Below, one piece after another: positions 45,886-53,104 of a DNA stretch of 64,000 bases (positions within the stretch are counted from its first letter, which is position 1; each line of letters begins with the position of its first letter). The notes under the pieces were generated by a model. The model was not told where the DNA came from. It made no database searches and saw only the letters and a program-made list of their open reading frames with translations. Source of the stretch: Microbispora hainanensis (GTDB lineage: Bacteria; Actinomycetota; Actinomycetes; Streptosporangiales; Streptosporangiaceae). A program made the translations under genes and the position numbers. The stretch is from assembly GCF_036186745.1 (NCBI RefSeq), contig NZ_CP108086.1:2356001-2420000 (forward strand). The letters are read 5' to 3'.

Positions 45886-46491
45886 ATGGGAATCTCTGCT
45901 GACCTGCACGCCATCGGGCGGCCGATGCTGGACGCCCAGCTCGCGCACCCGACCGTACGCGGCATCGCGGCGGGCGACCTGCCCGAGACGGTTTTCCGGT
46001 CATGGCTGGAGCAGGACTACCTGTTCCTGCTCGACTACGTCCGGGTGTTCTCGCGGCTGGCCTGGCAGGCTCCGGACGCCCACCTCGGCGACCTGGTCGA
46101 CCTGGCGTACGCGACCTGGCACGACGAGCTCGACCTGCACCGGTCGCTGGCGGCCGGGTTCGGCGCCGACCTCGACGGCGCGGTGAAGGGGCCGGCCTGC
46201 GCGGCGTACACGTCGTTCCTGCTGGAGTCGGCGGCGAACTACGGCGAGGGGCTGGCGGCCCTCTATCCCTGCATGTGGGGCTACTCGACGCTCGGCAAGA
46301 TCCTGGCCGCCGACCCGCCGGCCGAGCCGCGCTACCGCGCCTGGGTGGACACCTACGCCGATCCCGGGTTCGCGGCCCTGGCCGCGCGCATCGGGACGAT
46401 GATCGACGAGGCGGCGCCTGACCCGGCGCGCGCCCGGGAGCTGTTCGTCCGCGGGATGGAGCACGAGCTCGCGTTCTGGGACGTGCCCTGA
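45886..46491 (+). CDS. TenA/thiaminase-2 family protein
   Basis: 201 residues, all helical. Conserved residues: DYLFLLDYVRVFSRLAW near 43-58, HDELDLH near 85, Cys in LYPCMWGY near 129 and the terminal HELAFWDV. TenA enzymes salvage thiamin by hydrolysing aminopyrimidines; variants with changed active sites serve other roles. A thiamin-related riboswitch and permease lie 1.6 kb downstream, consistent with thiamin salvage, although they are a separate unit. Confidence 0.87.
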   Translation: MGISADLHAIGRPMLDAQLAHPTVRGIAAGDLPETVFRSWLEQDYLFLLDYVRVFSRLAWQAPDAHLGDLVDLAYATWHDELDLHRSLAAGFGADLDGAVKGPACAAYTSFLLESAANYGEGLAALYPCMWGYSTLGKILAADPPAEPRYRAWVDTYADPGFAALAARIGTMIDEAAPDPARARELFVRGMEHELAFWDVP

Positions 46492-46513
46492 GGGGCGGGG
46501 TTAGTGTGAGGGC

Positions 46514-47392
46514 ATGCCGGAGCTGCCCGAGGTCGAGGCGCTCGCCGAGTTCCTCCGCGAGCACTCCGTCGGCCGTGCCGTCATCGGGGTCGACGTGACC
46601 GCCTTCCAGGCGCTCAAGACCGTCGATCCCCCTGTCACCGCGCTCGCCGGGCTGCTCGTCACCGGCGTGGCGCGGCACGGCAAGTTCCTCGACGTCGACT
46701 GCGACGGCCTGCACTTCGTCACCCATCTGGCCCGCGGCGGCTGGCTGCGCTGGCGTGACGACCTCACCGGCGCCAAACCGGTGCGGCCGGGCAAGGGCCC
46801 GCTCGCCGTCCGGGTGCGGCTGTCACCAGGCGAGGACGGCCGCGCCCCCGGGTTCGAGCTGACCGAGGCGGGCACACAGAAACGCCTGGCCGTCTACGTG
46901 GTGCGCGATCCCCAGGACGTTCCCGGCATCGCCGGCCTCGGACCCGACCCGCTGTCGGAGGACTTCACGCCCGACCTGCTCAAGACGATCGTGAGCGGCA
47001 GCCGTACGCAGATCAAGGGCCTGCTGCGCGACCAGAAGGTGATCGCGGGCATCGGCAACGCCTACTCCGACGAGGTGCTGCACGTCGCGAAGATGTCCCC
47101 CTTCAAGATCGCCGGAACGCTGACCGACGGCCAGGTCGCCGACCTGCACGACGCGATCGTGAGCACGTTGCGCGACGCCGTCGGGCGGGCCAGGGGGCTG
47201 GCGGCCAAGGACCTCAAGTCGGAGAAGAAGTCGGGCCTGCGCGTGCACGGCCGCACGGGCGAGGCGTGCGAGGTGTGCGGCGACACGATCAGGGAGGTGT
47301 CGTTCGCCGACTCGTCGCTGCAGTATTGCCCGACCTGCCAGACCGGCGGCAAGCCGCTGGCCGACCGCCGGTTGTCGCGCCTGCTCAAGTAG
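46514..47392 (+). CDS. Fpg/Nei family DNA glycosylase
   Basis: 292 residues starting MPELPEVEAL, with the catalytic Pro-Glu at the processed N-terminus. Helix-two-turn-helix region IKGLLRDQKVIAGIGNAYSDEVL near 162-184. The zinc finger CEVCG-x(n)-CPTCQ at 253-276 lacks the usual closing GR(S/T), ending instead in GGKPLADRRLSRLLK. Excises oxidised bases and nicks the abasic site. The substrate type (Fpg versus Nei2) is unresolved. Starts 22 nt after tenA. Confidence 0.92.
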   Translation: MPELPEVEALAEFLREHSVGRAVIGVDVTAFQALKTVDPPVTALAGLLVTGVARHGKFLDVDCDGLHFVTHLARGGWLRWRDDLTGAKPVRPGKGPLAVRVRLSPGEDGRAPGFELTEAGTQKRLAVYVVRDPQDVPGIAGLGPDPLSEDFTPDLLKTIVSGSRTQIKGLLRDQKVIAGIGNAYSDEVLHVAKMSPFKIAGTLTDGQVADLHDAIVSTLRDAVGRARGLAAKDLKSEKKSGLRVHGRTGEACEVCGDTIREVSFADSSLQYCPTCQTGGKPLADRRLSRLLK

Positions 47393-47466
47393 CGCCCGCG
47401 GATCACCGTGGGTCACAGCTCGCCGCACGGGCCCGGGCATCGGTGGTGTGCCGTCAGAATGGGCGC

Positions 47467-47790
47467 ATGACTTTGCCGGAAATCGCCCCCGAGGCACTGC
47501 CCGAGGACGCGTACCTGCTGGACGTCCGCGAAAAAGACGAGTGGGTGGCGGGCCACGCGCCCGGCGCCGTCCACATCCCGCTCGGCGAGCTGCAGGCGCG
47601 GGTGGATGAGGTGCCGCACGACCGGCCGGTGTACGTGGTCTGCCGAGTCGGCGGCCGGTCGGCGCACGCCGCGATGTGGCTCAACCACATCGGCCGCGAC
47701 GCCGTGAACGTGGACGGCGGCATGCGGTCCTGGGCCGCGGTCGGGCGTCCCATGGTGAGCGAGACGGGAGAGACGCCCTACGTCGCGTAG
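47467..47790 (+). CDS. Rhodanese-like domain protein
   Basis: 107 residues, one rhodanese domain: LLDVREKDEWVAGHAPGAVHIPLGEL and active-site loop VVCRVGGRSAHAA with the nucleophilic Cys near residue 60. Single-domain sulfurtransferase or sulfur carrier. Only the frame from ATG 47467 is domain-like; the open frame upstream overlaps the glycosylase gene. Confidence 0.9.
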   Translation: MTLPEIAPEALPEDAYLLDVREKDEWVAGHAPGAVHIPLGELQARVDEVPHDRPVYVVCRVGGRSAHAAMWLNHIGRDAVNVDGGMRSWAAVGRPMVSETGETPYVA

Positions 47791-47842
47791 CGACGGAAAC
47801 GGCGGTCGTCTGGGGACTGGGCGGCGATCGCGTACGGACGGG

Positions 47843-47914
47843 GCGGCGGTCGCTTGGACACGGTGCGCGGCGGTCGCTTGGACACGGTGCGCTGCGGTCG
47901 CGTGGACACGGGGC
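47843..47914. repeat. Three 24-bp tandem repeats
   Basis: GCGGCGGTCGCTTGGACACG plus GTGC: two identical copies (47843, 47867) and one with four changes (47891), with decayed copies to ~47960. Non-coding by inspection; no spacers, so not a CRISPR. Confidence 0.8.
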
Positions 47915-48055
47915 GTATCGCTCGCGTACGGCGGCGGCGGTCGCGTGGGGAGCGCGGGCGTGGCTTGTGCACGGACGCGGGCGTCGACCGCGTACGGGCG
48001 GGGGTGGCGTAGGAAAACGGTCAAATAAGTGTCATAATCCCCAAGACATCATCAA

Positions 48056-48154
48056 TAACTCGCGGGAGCTCGGGCGAAACCGGGCTGAGAGGGCGGATCG
48101 AACTCGTGCCGCCGACCGCATGAACCTGTCCGGATAATGCCGGCGTAGGGAGCG
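48056..48154 (+). promoter_or_regulatory. TPP riboswitch (THI element)
   Basis: The conserved cores are present: CTGAGA at 48085-48090 after a CGGG-CGAAA-CCGG stem, then TGAACCTGTCCGGATAATGC with CGGCGTAGGGAG following (48121-48152). The 3' strand of helix P1 contains AGGGAG, which is the ribosome site of the permease 7 nt downstream, so ligand binding should block translation initiation. CATAAT at 48033-48038 may be the -10 box. Confidence 0.93.
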
Positions 48155-48158
48155 TGTG

Positions 48159-49499
48159 ATGACTTCTGCCGTCGTCGACGACGCGCACGCGGAGGTTCCC
48201 CTCACTCTGGACGAGGAGGCTCCGAGGACCCTGGGGCTGCTCGACCAGGGCGCGTTCTGGGCCAACCTCGGGGTCAGCCTTCTCGGCTTCTCGGGGGCGT
48301 TGTTCCTGCTCGACCCGCTGGGCGGCAAGCCGCTCACGTTCACCGCGGCGGTGCTCGCCGCCGTCGTCGGCAGCCTGCTCGGCACGGCGATGGTCGGCCT
48401 GGCCGCGATCCCCGGCGTACACACCGGGCGGCCCGCCATGGTGCTGCTGCGGGGTCTGTTCGGGGCCCGGCTGTCGTACATCCCGACCGTGCTGAACATC
48501 ATCCAGATGCTCGGCTGGGGCGCCTTCGAGCTGTGGGTCATCGCCAACGGCGCGCAGGCGCTGTTCGGCACGGCGGTGCCGTACGCGGTGTGGGCGGTGG
48601 CGGCGGGCGTGCTGACGATCGCGCTGACGATCCGGCCGCTCGGCGCGCTGCGGCTGCTGCGGCGCTACGTCACCGCCGGCGTGGTGATCGCGATGATCTG
48701 GCTGTCGATCGCCCTGTTCCGGCAGGGGCCGTCCGTGGGGGGTGGCTCCTGGGACGCCTTCGCCCCCGCCGTCGACTACGTCATCGCGCTGTCGGTGTCG
48801 TGGGTGCCGATGGCCGCCGACTACGCCAGGCACTCGCGGTCGAGCGGCGCGGCGTTCACCGGCGTGGTCGCCGGATACACGATCGCCCAGGTGGCCTGCC
48901 TGGCCCTCGGCATCGCCGCGCTCGCCCTGGTCGGCAACGACGGCGACAAGGTGTGGGACCCGTTCGTGGCCGCTCCTCTCGGAGTCGTGTTCTTCGGCAT
49001 CCTGGTGCTGCGCGAGGCCGACCAGTCGTTCGCGAACGTCTACTCGACGACGGTGTCGATCCAGAACCTCGCGCCGCGCTGGGACCGCCGGGTGATCTCG
49101 GTCGTGATCGGGGTGCTCACCACGCTGATCGCGCTGTTCGCCGACGTGAACTCCTACGGCGCGTTCCTGAGCGTGATCGGCGCGGTGTTCGTGCCGATGT
49201 TCTCCGTGCTCGTGGTGGACTACTTCCTGCTCGGCGGCAGGGGCCGGTGGAACACGGCCGAGGACGCCCCCTCGCGCTGGCTCATGGTCGTGCCGTGGGT
49301 GCTCGGGTTCGCGGCGTACTGGATCGTGACCTCCACCCCGACCGTCGCCTGGTGGGACGGGATCTGGACCAGGGTCCGCGACGCCATCGGGTTCGTCCAC
49401 CAGCCCTGGATGAACGCCGCGCTCGCCGCGTTCCTCGTCGCCGGGCTGGCGACCGTCGTGCTGTCTCTCCCGGGCCGCCGCCTGCGGTCTCGCCGCTGA
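48159..49499 (+). CDS. NCS1-family permease under TPP riboswitch, probable thiamin-precursor transporter
   Basis: 446 residues (ATG 48159; GTG 48156 adds one). Twelve membrane segments of the nucleobase:cation symporter-1 family with QGAFWANLGVSLLGFSGALF near residue 25, MLGWGAFELWVIANGAQALF near 118 and VSWVPMAADYARHSRS near 210. NCS1 proteins with a TPP riboswitch (CytX-like) are predicted hydroxymethylpyrimidine or thiamin importers; riboswitch control here supports that over cytosine or allantoin. Confidence 0.9.
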   Translation: MTSAVVDDAHAEVPLTLDEEAPRTLGLLDQGAFWANLGVSLLGFSGALFLLDPLGGKPLTFTAAVLAAVVGSLLGTAMVGLAAIPGVHTGRPAMVLLRGLFGARLSYIPTVLNIIQMLGWGAFELWVIANGAQALFGTAVPYAVWAVAAGVLTIALTIRPLGALRLLRRYVTAGVVIAMIWLSIALFRQGPSVGGGSWDAFAPAVDYVIALSVSWVPMAADYARHSRSSGAAFTGVVAGYTIAQVACLALGIAALALVGNDGDKVWDPFVAAPLGVVFFGILVLREADQSFANVYSTTVSIQNLAPRWDRRVISVVIGVLTTLIALFADVNSYGAFLSVIGAVFVPMFSVLVVDYFLLGGRGRWNTAEDAPSRWLMVVPWVLGFAAYWIVTSTPTVAWWDGIWTRVRDAIGFVHQPWMNAALAAFLVAGLATVVLSLPGRRLRSRR

Positions 49500-49553
49500 G
49501 CGCACAGCCTCATCGGCGTCCGCGAGAGTCGTCCGAGGGCGTGGTCCGGTGGT

Positions 49554-50150
49554 TCAGGACGGGTGGCCGCTCCTGTCCGCAGTGCGTACGAACGGCTCCA
49601 GCAGGGCCCGTGCGGACTCCCCGACAATCTGCGCATCCGTACCGGACTCGATCAACCGGGACCCGGCGAACACGATGGCATTGATCATCTCCGCGGTCTC
49701 GGGCACCGCGGAGACGCCGAGATCGCGCAGCGCCTCCACGAGCGGCTCCAGGAGCTGCCGGTGCATGGCACGGCTCTGCTCGGCGACCGTGTCGCCCGGC
49801 GCGACCTCCGCGAGGACGGTGGCCAGCGCGTGCTCACCCTCGCCGATCAGCTCGAAGTTGGCCAGCACGTAGGCGAGCACACGGTCGGCGGGGGTCGCGG
49901 CGGCGTCCATCGCCGCCGCGACTTCGGCCGACCAGCGGGGGAAGACGTCCTCCACCAGCGCGTTGAGCAGGTCCTCGGAGGACCGGAAGTACTGGTAGAG
50001 ACTGGGCCGGGCCAGCCCGGCGCGCTCCGCGACCCGGGTCAGCGTCGGCGGCCGGCCCGTCTCCGCGAGGATCTCCCTGGCGGCGTCGAGCAGCGCGCGG
50101 TGCTGGGCGGCCCGATGCTCGGCGACGGTGGACGCCCGAATGCGTGGCAC
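49554..50150 (-). CDS. TetR family repressor of the ABC transporter operon
   Basis: 198 residues from GTG 50150 (GGAGGGGAG upstream). HTH: ALLDAAREILAETGRPPTLT, then RVAERAGLARPSLYQYFRSSEDLLNALV. The C-terminal domain is of TetR_C type. Last gene of the operon with the ATPase and FtsX-like permease; gap 25 nt. The 37-bp palindrome at 52089 contains TTGGTA-N3-TACCAA, a plausible TetR operator. Confidence 0.9.
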   Translation of the reverse strand: MPRIRASTVAEHRAAQHRALLDAAREILAETGRPPTLTRVAERAGLARPSLYQYFRSSEDLLNALVEDVFPRWSAEVAAAMDAAATPADRVLAYVLANFELIGEGEHALATVLAEVAPGDTVAEQSRAMHRQLLEPLVEALRDLGVSAVPETAEMINAIVFAGSRLIESGTDAQIVGESARALLEPFVRTADRSGHPS

Positions 50151-50175
50151 CTGCTCCCCTCCGCCATGGTCGGCC

Positions 50176-50901
50176 CTATTCCGACAGTCTCCCATCCACC
50201 ATCGACAGGACGCGATCGCAGTGGCCGAGCACATCGTGATCGTGGGTGACCATGATCGTCGCGACCCCGGACTCGTGCGTCTCGTGCGCGAGCAGCGTGA
50301 CGATGTCGTCGCTGCGGGCGCGGTCGAGCGCGGCCGTCGGCTCGTCCACCAGCAGCACGGCCGGACGGGTGACGAGTGCCCGGGCGATGCCCACGCGCTG
50401 CCGTTCGCCGCCGGACAACTGGTGGGGGCGGTGCTTGGCGCGGTGCCTCATGCCCACCCGGCCGAGCAGCTCTCGCGGGTCGTGACCGTCAGCCGGGCGT
50501 ACGCCCGCCACGTCGAGCGCGAAGCGGAGCTGGTCGAGCGTGGTGAGGGCCGGGATGAGGTTGCCGGACTGGAAGACGAACCCGATCCGTTCGCGGCGGT
50601 GCCGCGCCTTCTCGCGGGCGCTCGCCCGGGTGATGTCGACGCCGTCGAGCAGGACCCGGCCGGTGTCCGGTGTGGTGAGCGCGCCGGCGACGGCGAGCAG
50701 GCTCGACTTGCCGGAGCCGGACGGCCCGACGATGGCGACGAACTCGCCGGCCGCCACCTCAAGGTGTACGTCGTCGAGCGCGGTGACTGTGGCGTCGCCG
50801 TCGCCGAGGGTCAGGGTGACGCCCTCCATCAGCAGGCCGCCGCGTTCCTGGGTGCCGGACCGGAGCGAGTCCGGGCGTGGGGACGTGGAACTGGTGGTCA
50901 T
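50176..50901 (-). CDS. ABC transporter ATP-binding protein (LolD/MacB type)
   Basis: 241 residues; ATG 50901 overlaps the permease stop (ATGA). Walker A GPSGSGKSSLLAV near residue 56, Q-loop VFQSGNLIPALT, signature LSGGERQRVGIARAL near 155, Walker B LLVDEPTAALD near 178 and switch His in VTHDHDV. It energises the FtsX-like permease encoded upstream. Confidence 0.95.
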   Translation of the reverse strand: MTTSSTSPRPDSLRSGTQERGGLLMEGVTLTLGDGDATVTALDDVHLEVAAGEFVAIVGPSGSGKSSLLAVAGALTTPDTGRVLLDGVDITRASAREKARHRRERIGFVFQSGNLIPALTTLDQLRFALDVAGVRPADGHDPRELLGRVGMRHRAKHRPHQLSGGERQRVGIARALVTRPAVLLVDEPTAALDRARSDDIVTLLAHETHESGVATIMVTHDHDVLGHCDRVLSMVDGRLSE

Positions 50902-52040
50902 CTTTGCCCTCCCAGGGCGGCGAGCGGGTCGACGCGGACGATGCGGCCCACGGCCGCCACGGCGCCGGCGAGGCCGAGGCCGATGAGGAGCAGGGCGGCG
51001 AGGACGAGCGGCCCCACCTCCAGCAGGAACGGCATGGGGGTCGTGGTGAGCAGGCTGCCGCCGCCCACCCCCAGCAGGAAGCCCACGGCGGTGGACACGG
51101 TCAGGATGACGGTCGCCTGGATCAGCGTGTCCCGCATGAGGTAGCCGGTCGAGGCGCCCATGGCGCGTATGACGGCGAGTTCGTGCTTGCGCTGGATCGT
51201 CCAGACAGTGAAGAACGTCCCGACGACGAGCGCGGAGATGGCGTACAGGAAGACCTGGATCAGCGTGAGCGTGGAGGTCTCGGCGGAGTAGCCGGGGGAA
51301 GCGCTGAAGGACGCGTCGAGCGTCATGCTCGTGGTGCCCGCCGCGGCGTCGCCGCCGGGCAGGTCGATCCGGTCTCCGTCCCGGGCGCGCAGGGCGATGG
51401 CCGTCGCCTCCTCGTACGCCCCGTCGCGCACCTCGTCCCCCGGCCCGGCGCCGGCGTGCACCTGCTGCCAGGTGCGCAGCGGCAGGTACGCCACGTCGAC
51501 GTGCCCGAAGGTGCGCTGGTCGCCCGTGGTGCCGACGACCTTGAGCCGGGTGCCCAGGCGGTCGATGACGACGGTGTCGCCGATGGCCACGCCCTCGTCC
51601 AGGACGGTCTCGCTGACCACGATCCCGTCGGGGTCGCCGAGTCCGGCGCCGTCGGAGACGGCGGGTGCGAGGAAGGAGCCGGGATCGACGCCGAACAGGG
51701 CCAGGTCGACCGGCACCTGCGCGCCGGCGGAGGTCGTGGCCTTGGCGTTGACCAGCATGGTGCCGAACGGCGCGGCGTCGCCGACGTCGTCGCGGCTCTT
51801 CCACAGCTCGGCCAGGTTCACGTTGACGGTGCTGCGGGAGAAGGCGGAGTCGGTCTTGGTGCCCTCGGCGAAGGCGAACGCGGTGACGGGCAACCGTTTG
51901 AGCCCGGAGACGCCGTCATTGACGAGCCCGGAGGACAGGCCTGACAGCAGCACGACGAGGATCGCGATGAGGGCGACGACTCCGCCCATCAGGCCGAAGC
52001 GTGCGCGGGCGAAGACCAGCTCGCGCCAGGCCAGGAACAT
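50898..52040 (-). CDS. FtsX-like ABC transporter permease
   Basis: 380 residues from ATG 52040 (TAGGAGTG upstream). MacB/FtsX topology: helix 1 (ARFGLMGGVVALIAILVVLL), a large extracytoplasmic domain (~40-240), then three helices near 257-375 with ELAVIRAMGASTGYL before helix 3. The pair with LolD-type ATPase and TetR suggests a mechanotransmission exporter or envelope-stress/drug-resistance system. Confidence 0.92.
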   Translation of the reverse strand: MFLAWRELVFARARFGLMGGVVALIAILVVLLSGLSSGLVNDGVSGLKRLPVTAFAFAEGTKTDSAFSRSTVNVNLAELWKSRDDVGDAAPFGTMLVNAKATTSAGAQVPVDLALFGVDPGSFLAPAVSDGAGLGDPDGIVVSETVLDEGVAIGDTVVIDRLGTRLKVVGTTGDQRTFGHVDVAYLPLRTWQQVHAGAGPGDEVRDGAYEEATAIALRARDGDRIDLPGGDAAAGTTSMTLDASFSASPGYSAETSTLTLIQVFLYAISALVVGTFFTVWTIQRKHELAVIRAMGASTGYLMRDTLIQATVILTVSTAVGFLLGVGGGSLLTTTPMPFLLEVGPLVLAALLLIGLGLAGAVAAVGRIVRVDPLAALGGQR

Positions 52041-52088
52041 GACACTCCTAAGAAGCAGGGATTCAAGGACGACGAGCGCCCCGATTTG

Positions 52089-52125
52089 CCGACGCGCCGT
52101 TGGTAACATACCAACGGCGCGTCGG
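52089..52125. promoter_or_regulatory. 37-bp perfect palindrome, probable TetR operator
   Basis: Two 17-bp arms (52089-52105 and 52109-52125) around ACA, centred on TTGGTAACATACCAA, 49 nt upstream of the FtsX-like gene. Arms this long exceed a normal TetR site, so it could also fold into an RNA hairpin or bind two dimers. Confidence 0.7.
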
Positions 52126-52182
52126 AAAAATTTCGCACACCCGTCGTCGTGGAGAGGTTTGCGAGGCCGTGGTCCGTGGACG

Positions 52183-52416
52183 GTGGCCATCACCGCAGGC
52201 GTCGCAGGCATCGCGGGTGATAGCAGCGGGGCCATCGGCCGCCACGCCCACCTCAGCCTGCGACGCATCCGCGTCGCCGCCGTGCCCGCGCTCGTCCCCG
52301 AGAACCTCGCCGCCCTCGGCGAACTCCTGGACGTCACCAGCGCGCACAGCGTCCTGCACCGCGATGACCTCGTCGTACGCACCGAGCGCACCGTCTGGAC
52401 CGCCGGGCGCACCTGA
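52183..52416 (+). CDS. Small unrecognised ORF
   Basis: The GTG frame gives 77 residues ending ENLAALGELLDVTSAHSVLH and VVRTERTVWTAGRT. Codon third positions are GC-rich as in real genes here. No ribosome site, no family recognised; it may be the 3' relic of a gene cut by the palindrome region. The rest of 52126-52439 shows nothing else. Confidence 0.3.
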   Translation: MAITAGVAGIAGDSSGAIGRHAHLSLRRIRVAAVPALVPENLAALGELLDVTSAHSVLHRDDLVVRTERTVWTAGRT

Positions 52417-52439
52417 CCCCGGGCCGTCCCCGGCTCGGC

Positions 52440-53000
52440 CTAGAGAGCGCCCTCCAGGCGGAGCAGGTGTTCCTTGGCCGCCGGGCCGCCGGCGTACCCG
52501 CCGAGCGAGCCGGGGCCCTCCACCGCCCGGTGGCACGGCAGGAGCACGCAGACGGGGTTGCCCGCCAGGGCGTTGGCCACCGCGCGGGGCGCCTGCGGCC
52601 GCCCGATCCGCTCGGCGATCTCCTGGTAGGTGGTGACGCTGCCGTACGGCACGGCCGGCATGAGCTGGATCACCGTACGGCTGAAGCCGGTGACCAGGCG
52701 CAGGTCCACGGACAGGGAGAAGGTGCGCAGCCTGCCCGTGAAGTAGGCGTCCAGCTCTCTGCGCAGGGGATCGATGCGGCGCGGGTCGGGCCCGATGAAC
52801 GAGCCGACGGCGCGGGAGACCCGGGCGAAGACCTCGTGCTCGTCCTCGTAGGTGCAGGCCAGCACGCCACGGGCGGTCACCGCGAGGACCAGACGGCCCA
52901 CCGGCGCGTCCATGGTGCCGAAGGCGACCTCGGGCGGGGCCACGCCGACGTAGCCCGGCGAGGTCACGCGGAGCAGGGCCTCGAGGTCCTCGGTGGACAT
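52440..53000 (-). CDS. ogt: Methylated-DNA--protein-cysteine S-methyltransferase (Ogt)
   Basis: 186 residues from ATG 53000. C-terminal DNA-repair domain with the acceptor Cys in VCVLLPCHRAV near residue 150, helix TVIQLMPAVPYGSVTTYQEI and Asn hinge ALAGNPV. Removes alkyl groups from O6-guanine by suicidal transfer. The N-terminal domain (APVGRLVLAVTARGVLACTY) is normal. The following GSLGGYAGG matches Ogt/Ada. Confidence 0.93.
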   Translation of the reverse strand: MSTEDLEALLRVTSPGYVGVAPPEVAFGTMDAPVGRLVLAVTARGVLACTYEDEHEVFARVSRAVGSFIGPDPRRIDPLRRELDAYFTGRLRTFSLSVDLRLVTGFSRTVIQLMPAVPYGSVTTYQEIAERIGRPQAPRAVANALAGNPVCVLLPCHRAVEGPGSLGGYAGGPAAKEHLLRLEGAL

Positions 53001-53104
53001 GGGCGCCCCACTTTCTCTTCTCTGCGTGCTGGCAGCGTATCGGAGCGGTCGCGAGGTGACGGAAAAGGCCAAGATCAAAAGGTGAAAGAAGGCACGATGG
53101 GGAC

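Noticed and set aside
47843..47914. CRISPR-like tandem repeats
   Set aside because: Units are contiguous without unique spacers and there are no cas genes; simple tandem repeat.
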